A DNA stretch of 64,000 nt from Pelagomonas calceolata (taxonomy: Eukaryota; Sar; Pelagophyceae; Pelagomonadales; Pelagomonadaceae), in contig CAKKNE010000006.1 in NCBI GenBank assembly GCA_918797485.1, positions 3,844,001 to 3,908,000 on the forward strand, in the 5' to 3' direction. A program made the position numbers and the translations under genes. The first letter of the stretch is position 1. Each line of letters begins with the position of its first letter. Below the pieces are notes generated by a model. The model worked only from the letters and a program-made list of their open reading frames with translations, had not been told where the DNA came from and did no database searches. Shown in pieces: positions 9,260-19,614 of this stretch.

Positions 9260-10228
9260 CTACTGGCCGATCCCGAACACCTCGCCGTCAAGCTCCGCGA
9301 GCGACCGCGACGCCGCCGTGCGGTGTTCCGTGGCATACACTCTAGGCACCTCGAAGTGGTCGTGGAAGGACGGCGGGCGCGGCGGCCCATGTCGGCGCGG
9401 GCGATAAACCCGCTCACTCTCTTGCGAGAGGTCCATGCTCACGTGTCGGACGATCATCTCCTGCATCGTGGCGCCGCGGCTGTTCCTATGTATGTAGTTG
9501 CAGATCCCGACCGTGGGCGCCCCCGCGGACAGAAGAACGCCGAAGATTGCCGTGAAGCCTCGCGCAGCGGCTTCCTGCAAAACAGTTCGGCGCCCGGGAC
9601 CTAACGGCCGATGGAAGAGGTGGAATCGAGGCTGCGCGAGGATCAGCTTGACGATCTGGAGGCGATGTTCGATGAAGTAGTCGTTGTCGTCGCGTGTCCG
9701 CAGAACGGTATCCAGGAGATCGTAGAGGTTGCCGTGCACTACTCCAAAATGAGCGACGGTGGAGTAATCTCTCTCGGCGTCGATTCGCGGGAGCAGCGCC
9801 GCGACGCGGCCGACCTCCAGCCTGATCACGGCGAACTCCAGAGCCACAAAGCCCTCGCGTAATTTGGCCGGGCCCTGGCTGCCTGGCGTGGCGTAGATGT
9901 CGTGCGCCGGGTCGTCGCGCCGGCTGAAGATTTCGAGGTGCGGCTCCCCGGCTTTCCGCGGGCCGCGGTCCACGAGTAGTTCGCCCACCGTGTAGTCGGA
10001 AGAACCGTTGAATGGGAAGAAGCCGCCCCCGCACGTCACGCACGTGCGGCCCGCCGCGTCTTTTATCGTGAATTGGTCCGCGACCTGCACGACGACGTGG
10101 CAGACTCGCATGTCCGGGTCACAAGTTGCGTCGAGCCGCCGCGCCGCCATCCTACCGTGGCCTAGGGAGTTCAGATTTAAAATCAATTTGACCGGGGTCT
10201 TCCTGAGCTCTAGGGCATTCGCGGCCAT
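9260..10228 (-). CDS. Unknown protein with an ankyrin-like segment
   Basis: 322 residues from ATG 10228, intact. The N-terminal half is beta-rich (RTCVTCGGGFFPFNGS, a CxxC pair) and includes 'AKLREGFVALEFAVIRLEVGRVAALL'. A segment near residue 225 (RTVLQEAAARGFTAIFGVLLSAGAP) reads like one ankyrin repeat. The C-terminus is basic, then acidic. I do not recognise a family. It is head-to-head with the DMT transporter; a promoter palindrome lies 91 bp upstream of the start. Confidence 0.6.
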   Translation of the reverse strand: MAANALELRKTPVKLILNLNSLGHGRMAARRLDATCDPDMRVCHVVVQVADQFTIKDAAGRTCVTCGGGFFPFNGSSDYTVGELLVDRGPRKAGEPHLEIFSRRDDPAHDIYATPGSQGPAKLREGFVALEFAVIRLEVGRVAALLPRIDAERDYSTVAHFGVVHGNLYDLLDTVLRTRDDNDYFIEHRLQIVKLILAQPRFHLFHRPLGPGRRTVLQEAAARGFTAIFGVLLSAGAPTVGICNYIHRNSRGATMQEMIVRHVSMDLSQESERVYRPRRHGPPRPPSFHDHFEVPRVYATEHRTAASRSLAELDGEVFGIGQ

Positions 10229-10319
10229 CTTTGATTGATTTCTGGGCCTCCGGGCGTCGGTGCCGGTCCTCTTGCCCGGGTGGCGTGTCTAATCGCGCGC
10301 GCGGGCGCGCGGATGCTGG

Positions 10320-10341
10320 CTAGTATCTTACTGCCGCTAGC
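10320..10341 (+). promoter_or_regulatory. Promoter palindrome copy
   Basis: CTAGTATCTTAC followed by TGCCGCTAGC. It lies between divergent genes, 91 bp before ATG 10228 (minus) and 109 bp before ATG 10451 (plus). Its position supports 10451, not the upstream in-frame ATGs at 10313 and 10343, as the transporter start. Confidence 0.65.
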
Positions 10342-10450
10342 TATGGCAGCAGCCGGCTTTTACACGCGCAAGCTGTGGAATTGCGCCCGCCCGCTCGGGC
10401 AGGCTCGTCAATTTGACATACTGAACCAGCCGAAGAGGCCGAACGCAGCG

Positions 10451-11479
10451 ATGCTAGAACCCACAGACCACACAAGACCCCAGAGACCCCACACAGTCTA
10501 CGCCGCCCTCCTGCTCATCCAGCTCAATTTCGCCATCGGCGCGGTCGCAGCCGCCTTAGCGCTGCCCAAGACGGAACCGCTGACTTTCGCACTGATCCGC
10601 GAAGTCTGCGCCGCATGTCTACTGACGGCCTACGCTTTGAAACAAGGCGAGCCGGCCGCCCCACCCCGCGGCAGCCGCGCATTGATGGCGCGCCTCGGCG
10701 CCTGCGCGTGCGCGACGCAGGTGCTGGCGATTGTAGGACTCAAACTCTCGGCGGACCCGACGGCGTTCGCGCTCTGGCAGCCCGCGCAGCCCGTGGTCGT
10801 CGCCGGCGTGTCAATACTGCTGCGCTGGGACCGGCCCGACGCGGGCCGCGTCGTTGGTGTGGTGCTGGCCGCTCTCGGATGCTACACGGCGGCAAAAACG
10901 CGCGGTGGCGCCGGTCTCGCCGCGCATGGCTGCTTTGCGTTGGCGGCTGCGGCCGGCGCGTCCTACCAGCTCGTCTCGAAGCCGGCGACGCGGCGCCACG
11001 CCCCCGTCGCCGTCGCAGCGTGGGCCTACAGCTACGCGGCCGTGGGAACGGCGTTGTCCGCGGCCGCGCTGTGGGCCTGCGGCATCTCGCTCTGTCCCGA
11101 GTGCTCGTCGTTCTACTCCGTGCCTCTGGAAGCGTGGCCCGCCCTCGCGTGGTGGATCATCTGCTCGACGTGCGTGAATTACGCCCTCATGATGTGGTGC
11201 GTGAAGCGGAGTAGCCCGACGCTCGTCTCGGCGGCGTCGGCGCTCCAGCCGCCGCTTGCGGCCGTTTGCGCCTTGATTGCCATCGCACTCAGCGGCGGCG
11301 CCGCGGCGTGTGGCGCTGGAGAGGGTCGCTGCGTCGCCGCGCCGACGGTTCGCGACGGCGTCGCGGCGTGCCTGATTGTGTGCGGCGTGCTGGCCGTCGC
11401 GCGGTCCGAGAAGAGCGCGGCGGCGACGGCGTCTCCTCCGGCGGAGTACGTCCGCGTGCCTGTGGAGGGTGTTGCGTGA
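10451..11479 (+). CDS. DMT-superfamily (EamA/nucleotide-sugar type) transporter
   Basis: 342 residues with about ten hydrophobic segments, e.g. VYAALLLIQLNFAIGAVAAAL at the start and VAACLIVCGVLAVA at the end. The pattern fits drug/metabolite transporters: a first helix with 'NFAIG', 'LIREVCAACLL', and 'TAFALWQPAQPVVVAGVSILL' in the fourth helix. The second half repeats the fold (YSYAAVGTALSAAAL ... YALMMWCVKRSSPTLVSAASALQPPLAA). The substrate is unknown; a short charged tail follows. The frame is open upstream to ATGs at 10235 and 10343; I prefer 10451 because the first membrane helix follows at once and the promoter palindrome lies upstream. Confidence 0.8.
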   Translation: MLEPTDHTRPQRPHTVYAALLLIQLNFAIGAVAAALALPKTEPLTFALIREVCAACLLTAYALKQGEPAAPPRGSRALMARLGACACATQVLAIVGLKLSADPTAFALWQPAQPVVVAGVSILLRWDRPDAGRVVGVVLAALGCYTAAKTRGGAGLAAHGCFALAAAAGASYQLVSKPATRRHAPVAVAAWAYSYAAVGTALSAAALWACGISLCPECSSFYSVPLEAWPALAWWIICSTCVNYALMMWCVKRSSPTLVSAASALQPPLAAVCALIAIALSGGAAACGAGEGRCVAAPTVRDGVAACLIVCGVLAVARSEKSAAATASPPAEYVRVPVEGVA

Positions 11480-11769
11480 CGCGCCGCGGTGGCGTTCTTG
11501 TTGTAAGTAATGGCATGGGACGCGTATGTTGACGTTGGGCGACGGCGACGCGTTTCGCGGGCTAAATGAAATAATCGTCCGGCGGCATCGTTCATGACTC
11601 GCCGGTTTGGGGGAGGGGGATGTTGTAGTACGGCGGTGGCGCCTCAGAAGCTGAGCCGCGTGCGCTTGATGGGGCTGAGCGGCTCGTCGCCGTGGCGAAG
11701 CAGAGCTCCTTAGGGTCGGGCCGCGGCTTGACGTACTTCCGCGACGGCCGCAGCGTTTCGCGGGCGCAG

Positions 11770-12554
11770 AAAGCTGCTTGCGCGTCTCGATATTCGTCCC
11801 CAATATCCACTACGAGCGGATGCGCGCCACCGAGCACGCGCCGCGCGGTCCGTTCCGTGTCCTCGAGCGTCGTCACGGCCTCGCGGAGATCCTCGAGCGT
11901 GGCGTCGGTCGCAAGAAAGTGGTGCTCGTCGAGCCGGGGCACGTCGAGGAGCTTGGAAGATTTCCGAACGGCCACCCGCTCGCGGGGAGCGCGCGAGCCG
12001 ACGTGGACCTCGACGTGCTCGACGATCTCGAGATTTTTGAGACGGTGATCGCGCCGGGCGACGTCCTCTACCTGCCGGCGAACTGGTGGCACCAGTTCGA
12101 GCAGCCGTTCGAGGACACGGGCGCCCTCAACTTCTGGACGCCTCCTAGGGACACCGAGGACCCGCGGCTCCAGCTCCGTCTCTTGTGGGACGGGCTCGAA
12201 AGGGAACTGGTGAACTTGTTCGGAAACCGCGCCGGATTCATGCACGAGCGCATGGCGACGGGCGAGGTCGAGCAGGACGCGCGGGCCGGCATAGGGACGA
12301 TGGACGCGCGGCAGGCGTGGGGCGCGCTCGTCGCGCACGCGACCAAGTGGAAGGAGTGGTCCGACGGCTCGGACGAACGCTACGAGGAGGCGCTCGTCGC
12401 CGTCTACCTCACGGCCGGGCGAGGGCTCATCCCGCGCCGCGGCGACTGGCTGCCGGGGACGGCGTGGGACATGTCGGACCTGGCGCCGCTCTCCGTGGCG
12501 GAGCGGTGCGAGCCCGCGCCGGAGGACGCGACGTTCACGCACGTTTGTGGGTAA
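11770..12554 (+). CDS. Cupin/JmjC-domain protein, 5' end missing or in an unseen exon
   Basis: About 260 residues. 'VGRKKVVLVEPGH' followed by 'IAPGDVLYLPANWWHQFEQ' and 'GALNFWTPP' is the second half of a cupin_8/JmjC fold (JMJD5/FIH type), with the distal iron-binding His in WWHQF. The usual first HxD/E should precede 'VGRKK', but the sequence there reads RRHGLAEI, so iron binding is doubtful. No ATG starts the frame; the open frame begins after an AG at 11768-11769 that could be a splice acceptor, and the first in-frame ATG is 11820. It could be a 5'-truncated or partly degenerate gene. The C-terminal ~110 residues are not recognised. Confidence 0.6.
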
Positions 12555-12574
12555 CATGTCTCGTCCTTCACATC

Positions 12575-12597
12575 CTAGTGTGTTACAGGACGCTAGC
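12575..12597 (+). promoter_or_regulatory. Promoter palindrome copy starting a longer repeat
   Basis: CTAGTGTGTTACAGGACGCTAGC-type copy, 20 bp after the cupin stop codon. Unlike the others it has no clear gene downstream. It begins a roughly 115-bp stretch that matches the cpSRP54 promoter region at 19447-19545. Confidence 0.65.
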
Positions 12598-12690
12598 TCG
12601 CATTTTGCGGCTGAACTTGCGTGGGACCGCTGTGGGTGATATTTTGCACCGTGCGATAGCGCACGCATCGCTCAGCGTGTGGCAGCTTCA
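12575..12690 (+). repeat. Dispersed repeat, copy 1 (pairs with 19447-19545)
   Basis: After the palindrome, both copies share GGCTGAA..TGCGTGGG, CTGTGGGTGA, TTGCACC.GTGC, GCGCAC.CATCG and TCAGCG in the same order and spacing. Later scattered matches (TGCAACCG.GC) suggest that the similarity once ran further. Confidence 0.6.
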
Positions 12691-12697
12691 CTACTCG

Positions 12698-14251
12698 CAT
12701 TGGTTCGTGCAGCGAGCGCACGGAGAACTGGCTATCAGCAACTGAGCAAACTGCAACCGGCGCGGCGGCGAACGACGCGCCCTCGCGGGCCACGGCACGT
12801 CCTCACTAGCGTCTGCACCGATGCGGGATTCGCCTGCTTGCACCTTGCGAGCTGTGTGGGACACCGCTCGTCGGCCTGACGCGCCAGTGCGGCGACCAAG
12901 ACCTGCGCGGCGACGTCGCTCGCTGCAGCAGCTGCGAGGCGCGTTCATGGCCACGCCATCGTGCAGTCCGCGCCGCCGCCGCCGAGGAAATCGTGACCGC
13001 GGTCGTCCTACGCGCCTGCGGCTGCCTACGACTATAGGAGCCGGTCCAGGGCGGCGTCGCGCCGGAGCTCTACGCGTCGTTCGATGCCTGGACGGCCCGG
13101 CGAACTCTTCCGGTCGATCCGAGGACAAAATCCTTTGAGCGGCAGGCGGCCGGCCCATAACGCGGGAGTTGTGACATGTTGCCGGCGCAGAAGGTAACGC
13201 CAGTCGCTTATTGTAACGAGTGGCGTGACGCGAGGCTTCGCGCGTGACTGGGGCCCGCGGGTGGGTCGTCGGGACGGCCTCGGGCAAGGCCGCCGAGATC
13301 AGGGGTCGTGCCCGTGTTTTTTTATACGTTGGCGCAGCACCGGCGGTTGTTCCGGGACGCGAGCGTCGCACCGAGTCGCCCTACGTGGCGACGCCGTCGC
13401 CGCGAACTCGTGAAGATCCTGGACCGGCGGGTGTTGCCTCGCCGGCTGGCAGCCGCTCCTCGCCTCGCGCTCGACGAGGCGTCGCGCCATCGAGGTCCCT
13501 CTGTGTTGTGTAATTGGCAGGCGTGTGGCGCTGCGCGCTGCCAACGGTGGTGTGGGGGAACAGCGACGAACGGGGGGCGCGCCGGCCGTTTTGCGCCCGG
13601 CGGAGCCTAAGGACACCCCACCGAGTTTAGGGCGGGCCTAGGTGTCTCGATGGCTCGGTTGAACGCTCTTTCGCGCAGGGGCGAGCGTCGGGAAAGAAGG
13701 GAATGGCCCCGGGAATAAGCGGCCTCATCGTTGTGCTGCGGTGTCAAAGAGCGCAAATTCAACGCCAAATCGATCTCAAACGTAGCCGCCCGTGTCTCTA
13801 CCGCTCAAGATATTTCGCCGCCGCCCTACGCCGCGAAAATCGGCGCGCAAATCCGCTCAGCGGGGGCGTAGCGGCGGCTATTGCCCGTGAGGTCTTCCGG
13901 CCTGCGCACCGCAGGAGCGCCCCCGCGCCGGCCCCCTCCGCCCGGCGCGGCGGCGCCCATGTACGCTTACGCCGCTCCGGCCTCGAGAGGCGCGACTGAC
14001 GCGGTTTATCGCCCGTTCGCAGGCTATCGCCTCGTGCCGACGCGCCGACGACGTCGACGCGCCATGAGGCGCTTCCTCGCGTTCGCGCTCGCGGGCACGG
14101 CTCACGCCCTGCCCTCGCCAGCGCGCGCCCGCGTCGAAAATGGCCCTCGTCCTCGACCGGCTCCGGAGAGGTACCGCGGCCGGTCTCGCGACGCTCAACA
14201 CGCACCACCCCGCCGCCGCAGGCGCGCAACCTGCCCCTTGTCGGGGCCACG
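12698..14251. other. Gap without a supported gene
   Basis: No open frame here has a recognisable domain. Contents: the tail of the 12.6-kb repeat, a hairpin at 13195-13227, and GC-rich low-complexity sequence before the gene at 14252. A small, unspliced or non-coding transcript driven from the 12575 repeat cannot be excluded. Confidence 0.35.
13195..13227. other. Inverted repeat (hairpin)
   Basis: ACGCCAGTCG and CGAGTGGCGT pair at nine of ten positions around an ~11-base loop (cttattgtaa). It is intergenic, with no gene end nearby. Confidence 0.4.
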
Positions 14252-17200
14252 ATGAGCACCACCATACCTAGCGGCACGGACTCGGAAGCCACGCCAGGCG
14301 AGCTCGACGCGTTCGCGCAGAACTTCTTCGGCTTCGACTCGATGGCGGCGCTCTGGCAATTTAACTGGTGCCCCTGGCAACCTGCTCTCGAAGACGCATT
14401 CGCATACGTGGTCGCGACGTGGGAAGCCGAGTCACAAGCCGAGTTCCACTCGTGGTGCCTCAGTTGGCTACCAGACGCCGCCCTCCCCTTTCATTGGGCG
14501 GAATATCTCGGTGTGTCGTTCACGCCGTGGGACTCGGTCTGGGACGTCTTCACCTCGTGGTTCTACTCCTCCTCGCCCAGCGACAATGATATTAGCGGTG
14601 AGATGGTCGCGCTCGACCACGCGGGTGACCCCGTAGTGGGCTACGTCGTGGCCGTGAACCCCGATCGTCAAACGTGCGTCGTCCTTTTCGGAGATACTTC
14701 TGTGGGACGCGACGTGTCGGTGTGCAGCCTCATCGTATTGCCGACTGTCGCGTCGGAGCCGGTCGCCGACGCCGCCGCGCTTGGATCTTCCGAGGATCTC
14801 GAGACGACGCGGCGCTACCAGACGGTCGGAGAAACTTCTGTGGGACACGACGTGCCGTCGACCGGCCTCGTCGCGAAGCCGACTGCCGGCGCGTCGGGGC
14901 CGGCCGCCGACCGCGACGCGCCTGGATCTGCCGGAGATCCCAAGGAGACGCGCGGCGGCTGGACGCCTTGGATTTTTCGGGACGCGCCTTACCTGTTCTC
15001 GCGCGTGCGGCGCCTCATCGTAGATCCGGAGACGGGCGAACCGACCCGCGTTGTAGCCCACGGGCACGTTGAGGCCTACTTGCCGGCTTCTACGTCGAAC
15101 TTCTATGATGACGACGGCAAGCCGGCGGCGCTGTGGCGCGTACGCTTCACGTCGAGCCCGATTAAGGGCGACTCAGAAGATCTGGAGCTGCATGAAGTAG
15201 AAGAAGCCCTCGTTACGCCGCAGAGCGTGAGCGCCGATACGGAATTTATCGTCCGCGCCGTGCGGCGCTTGGACCTGAACGACGAGGGCGCGGACGGCCG
15301 GGTCGGCGCCGTCGCTTCGCCGAACCTGGGCGAGGACGACGACCGCCTACGCGACGGCCACGACGCTGCTTTACAGGACACTTACACCGGCGCCGGCCAC
15401 GGCCGCGCCCACGCTGGCGCCGCCGGCGCGGCGACGTCATCTCCGGGCGCAACCGACGCCGCGGCTTCAAACCTCCACCGCGCCGCCGCCGCCGCCGCGG
15501 GCACGGGTGCCTCGGACGCCATCGACGCCGACGCGGGCACGTGCGACGCCGACGCGTTCTGGTTCGCCAGAGCGATGGAGCCGGACGTCGACTGGTCCAG
15601 CTCCGCGTCTCTGCGCGCATTTGTTCTCAAGCATGACGTTTGGCCCTGCATGGGCCACCCGCTGCGAGAGCCCATGCTCGAGGCCATCGCGGCGCTCGAG
15701 GGCGTCAACCCCGACATCACCTTCAGCGATTCGGCCGCGCTCGTGCCGACCGTGGGCGCCGCCGAGGGCGTCGGCGTCACCGCGGCGATCGGCACCGCCG
15801 CGCGCTCGTGCTTGGATCTGGCGTACGGCGCGGCTTCCTGCTGCGCATCCGCGGCCTTCAGCTGCTGCTCCGCGGCTGTCAGCTACGTGTCCGACGCTTG
15901 TACGTGTTTCTTCGGCGTCTTGCCGAACGGCGCCGCGAAGACCGCAGTCGACGCGACACCTTCAGCCGACGGCGCCGCCGCGTCCGAGACGTCTTATCCT
16001 GGCGACGGCGGCGCGACCGCGGAGCCCGGCGCCGCTGTGACCGAGGCCGGCGGCGTCGACGGGCACCAACCGTTCCAGCCGCCCGAGGGCGAGGGCGACG
16101 AGTATTGCGAGACCCCGACGAAAGAACCTGCGGCGGCGGCGACGGAAGAACCTGCGGCGGCGAACGTCGCGACCGGCGACGTCGCGGAAGGTCGTGATCG
16201 GGCTCAAGCTGAAACTGAGGCCATCGCGGGCCTGACTACTCTGTCTTGCGGCGACGGCGCGCCCGCGATGCCCCACGATGGGTTTGTGTTTCAAACCGTC
16301 ACGGAGCGCCCGCGACGGCCACGCCAGTCGCTCGCTCTCCCCGCGCCGCTGCCGCCCGTCGACGGCGCCGACGAGCTCCAGACGTCGTTCACGGCGTCGG
16401 ACGACTGCGCCGACGAGCTCCAGTGTCCGGTCCTAGGTCAGTGCGTCGAGGTCTTGTGGGACCCCGACGGCAAGTACTACCGCTGCAAGTTCACGGCGTT
16501 CGACGGCAAGGACGTCACGATCCTCTATGACAATGGCGACGAGGAGACCGTCGCGCTCGCCGGCCTCGTGTACAACCCCCTCGATTCCCAGGCCGATGTC
16601 GACGGCGCCGCGTCGCCTTCTTCGGAAGAGTCCCAGGCGCTCGAGCGGTTCAGACTCCTCACGAAGGACGAAAAGTACGGACCGAAGAACCGCAAAGAGG
16701 TGGAAGAGCTCGCGAAGATCCAGCAGAAACTTGAATCGTTCCTCAACGACGAGAACTATCTCTTAGATGATCTGGACGGCTTCAAACTCGGGCTGTTATT
16801 CACGGGCGGCCGCTATAAGGTGCGGTGCGTCCCGGAGGGCGGCGGCGCGTTGGAACCTTATAAGGCAATTGTCGAGCGTCTGAGAGATGGTCCAAAGGTA
16901 AAGTCGTCGAAAGGTGTGGCCTTGTCGAAGCGCCCGGCCAGATTAGCTCATGTCCTCGAGGAGGCCGGAATGGACCCCGACACGGAGGTGACCAAGGATA
17001 ACGCGGAGGAGATCCTCGCCGCGTTCGTCGAGGCGACGGGAGGGCCCCGCTTCGAGCACGAAGGCGATGATCTGTACCTTTTTGTGTCGCGTTGTGGCTA
17101 TTTAACAATTCGTACGCCATTGCGCCCGTTGGCCTCCGCAAAAACCGATGATGATCTGGCTTATAGCTCCGGTCTGACGTGGTCCGAGTATTTTAGAGAA

Positions 17201-18856
17201 GCCAGGAGGAGAAGCGGCGATGCGCGGGTAGCCGCGGGCAAGCCGCGGTGGCCCCCCAGCGACAGCTGCGGCAAAGCTACAGAGGCCATCAAGTCCGACT
17301 TCGCGTGCGACCTAAAGGGAATGTGCGTCGCGGGCATGAAAGAGCAAGCCTATGATCGCCTGATGTCCTACCGAGGCACGGAGCCGAAGCCGCTCGACCA
17401 GCTCTCCGACCGCGGGCCCGAGGGAGCGATCAAATTCATCTGCAGGGCCGTTATTGATGGCGACACGATTGGGGCGAGCGACGCCGAAGGCCGAACCAGT
17501 GGCGGCCACTCCTACTACCACACGATGGCCGTCCTCGCGAGGCGTGCGAGTGACGTCGAACCGAAGCTCATAGTGAGGCTTTCGTCCGCCGACCTTCCGA
17601 GCGTCTGGTGCGAGGAAACCGAGCGCATGCAGCCTCAGGAGCTCGCCGTCGCGAAGGCGGGCGAGCTCGACGACGCCTTCTGCGACGTCGAAGCGGAGCT
17701 AGGTGCTGGAGGAGCCCTCGTTGCTTGGGGCGGCGGCGACCGGCGGTACCTCACGGAGCACATGTTGGGGCGCGACGAAGACGTCGTCATCGTCGATGCC
17801 ATGTATGCCGTGCGCTGCATGCTCGGGATGACTGGCCGCGGCGAGTTCCCCACTACTCACGGGCTCGCCCTCGCCGGCGCCACCGATGCCTTCTCGACCA
17901 GCATTAAATTTCTCGGCGAGATATTGTGCCCGGCGGAGGGCCCCTTCGGCCACATCAACCGGGACGGCTTGCGGCACCACGACCCCGAGTACGACGCGGG
18001 CGTAGCCCTGGAGGCGACAATTGAGTGCGCTCGAGCGTACGTGCGGCGGTTGAATGGCGAGGCCTCGTGTGGCCCGTGGCCGCCGGTAGCCCCATTCACG
18101 CGCGACCCGGACAGCGCGTACTCGCGGAGGCTCACTCGCGAGCGCGAGGACAGAGCACTTGTGCGCGCGGCCACGGCTGCTGCTGGCGCCGGCGCCCCGG
18201 CCGCGCCGTTGACGAAGGACGAGGTCGAGAGCCCGTCGTTCACCGTCGCGAAGCTGAGAGCGGCGCTCGCGGCCCGCGACCTGCCGACGGACGGCCTGAT
18301 GGCCGAACTCCGGGCGCGGCTCCTGGAAGCCCTCGAAGAGGACGAGGTGAGTTGCAGCGTCCAAACTTCGCGCAGCGCCTCCAACCCATCGACGCCGTAG
18401 GTGGCCGAGGGCGACGCTGCGCCCGCCGCGGCGCCCGCCGCGGCTACAGTGGCCGAGGGCGACGCTGCGCCCGCCGCGGCGCCCGCCGCGGCGTCCGCCG
18501 CGGCGCCCGGCCAGGAGGTCGCCGAGGCCGCGGCCGATCTCGTCGTGGCCGGCCACAACGAGGAGGTGAGTCGCCGGCGTCCAAAACTTTGCCTCGACCT
18601 CCACCCATCGACGCCGTAGGTGTCCGAGGACGACGTCGAGAACTTCGAGCCCTACGAGTCCGAGTCGGACGACAGCACGGAGGAGGAGGTCGGCCAAGGC
18701 ATCGTCGGCGACCGCGTCGAGGTCGTGTGGGACGGCGACGGCAAGTACTACCCCGGCGTGATCACGGCGTGCGACGGCGAGGAGGCCACGATCCTCTACG
18801 ACAACGGCGAAGAGGAGACTGTCGCGCTCGCCGGCCTCGTGTTCAACTTCCTCTAG
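14252..18856 (+). CDS. Large Tudor-like/SAP-domain protein, unknown function
   Basis: Exons 14252-18346, 18401-18565 and 18620-18856 give 1498 residues. Two near-identical Tudor/agenet-like modules are present: at about 730-775 (CVEVLWDPDGKYYRCKF...TILYDNGDEETVAL) and at the very C-terminus (about 1452-1497, RVEVVWDGDGKYYPGVI). A SAP helix pair lies near 1330-1362 (FTVAKLRAALAARDLPTDGLMAELRARL), usual in chromatin or DNA binding. The N-terminal 120 residues are rich in Trp/Phe. Residues about 500-650 are low-complexity Ala/Thr with a Cys cluster. The block at about 800-1300 is folded-looking but unknown; its 'HHDPEYDAGVALE' resembles the last motif of DEDD exonucleases, without convincing partners. 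Inference: a nuclear, chromatin-associated protein. Confidence 0.75.
18347..18400 (+). other. 54-bp intron a of the Tudor/SAP gene
   Basis: GTGAGT donor and GCCGTAG acceptor, phase 0. It is homologous to the intron at 18566-18619: same length, GCGTCCAAA block, and the 3' end CCCATCGACGCCGTAG. AGGTG occurs at both junctions, like a short target duplication. Confidence 0.75.
18401..18496 (+). repeat. Tandem 48-bp coding repeat
   Basis: Two adjacent units encode VAEGDAAPAAAPAAAT and VAEGDAAPAAAPAAAS between the two 54-bp introns. This points to recent local duplication in this exon. Confidence 0.8.
18566..18619 (+). other. 54-bp intron b of the Tudor/SAP gene
   Basis: Twin of the intron at 18347-18400: GTGAGT donor, GGCGTCCAAA, CCCATCGACGCCGTAG end, AGGTG at both junctions, phase 0. 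The shared CATCGACGC is also the core of the larger introners, in reverse. Confidence 0.75.
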
Positions 18857-19446
18857 ACGCAGCCGGGGCGTCTCCCTTCCCTTTCCCCTTTTCGTCTTTC
18901 CTCCTCCCCCCGCTTATAAAGGGTTTCGCGTGAGGGTTTCGTCGCGGTGCCGGGGCTAGCTCGAGAGCGCTGCGCGGCCCTGGAGGCGGCCAACCTGGCG
19001 GACTGGTGCGCCGCGCGCCCGAGGATTTTGTTTTTGTTTGCGGCCGCACTTGCGTGCGGCCTGTATTGCTACCTGGGCGGCGTGTTTTTTTTCTTTTTGT
19101 TCATCGCTTGTCCGCGGCAGCACTGCGAGGTCTTCGCTACGTTAGAGCGCATGTCTGCGAAGCACACGCCCGATCCCCGAGGACGGCGGCGGCGTGCTAC
19201 CGCGTAGCCGTTCGTCGACAGCCGGCACAGTTTTCGTGTCGAGGACCCGCCCGCGCACTTGGATGAGCCGGCGCTCGTGTCAATTGGTTACTGGCCCTCG
19301 CAAGCCAGGCACGGTTTCGCAGGCGGCGATGCGCGGTTTGAGCTGCCGCGTCGAAAGCGAGACTGTCAGGTGCCTTTCGTTTGTGTAACCGCGTGCGCGA
19401 GGTCGGCGCGCGTGCAAAACACCGGGCCTCTGCCGGCGAGGGATGC
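18857..19446. other. Gap without a supported gene
   Basis: 3' flank of the Tudor/SAP gene (pyrimidine-rich at 18865-18910) and upstream region of cpSRP54. Nothing coding seen. Confidence 0.4.
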
Positions 19447-19468
19447 CTAGTGTCTTACCGCCGCTAGC
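19447..19468 (+). promoter_or_regulatory. Promoter palindrome copy
   Basis: CTAGTGTCTTAC followed by CGCCGCTAGC, 146 bp upstream of the cpSRP54 start and in the same orientation. Confidence 0.7.
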
Positions 19469-19545
19469 GGCTGACTAAAAGGGCTGAAGTGCGTGGGCTG
19501 TGGGTGACATCTTGCACCCGTGCAAGGCGCACACATCGTTCAGCG
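19447..19545 (+). repeat. Dispersed repeat, copy 2 (pairs with 12575-12690)
   Basis: Palindrome plus ~75 bp matching copy 1. This copy also contains the perfect inverted repeat CTTGCAC-CC-GTGCAAG at about 19512-19527. Confidence 0.6.
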
Positions 19546-19614
19546 ACCTCACTGCTGCAACCGAGCGCCGCAGCGATTTAGAATTAGTAAGCGCTGCGCA
19601 TAACAGACGTCAAG

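Noticed and set aside
11592-12668. A 358-codon minus-strand open frame
   Set aside because: It mirrors the cupin gene, which has a real motif on the plus strand. A short minus-strand end reading RHGDEPLSPIKRTRLSF near 11645-11695 looks protein-like but has no upstream exon that I can join.
17640-18060. A DEDD-exonuclease reading of the Tudor/SAP protein core
   Set aside because: Only the last motif (HHDPEYDAG) resembles the family; the first acidic motifs are not convincing, so no enzyme function is assigned.
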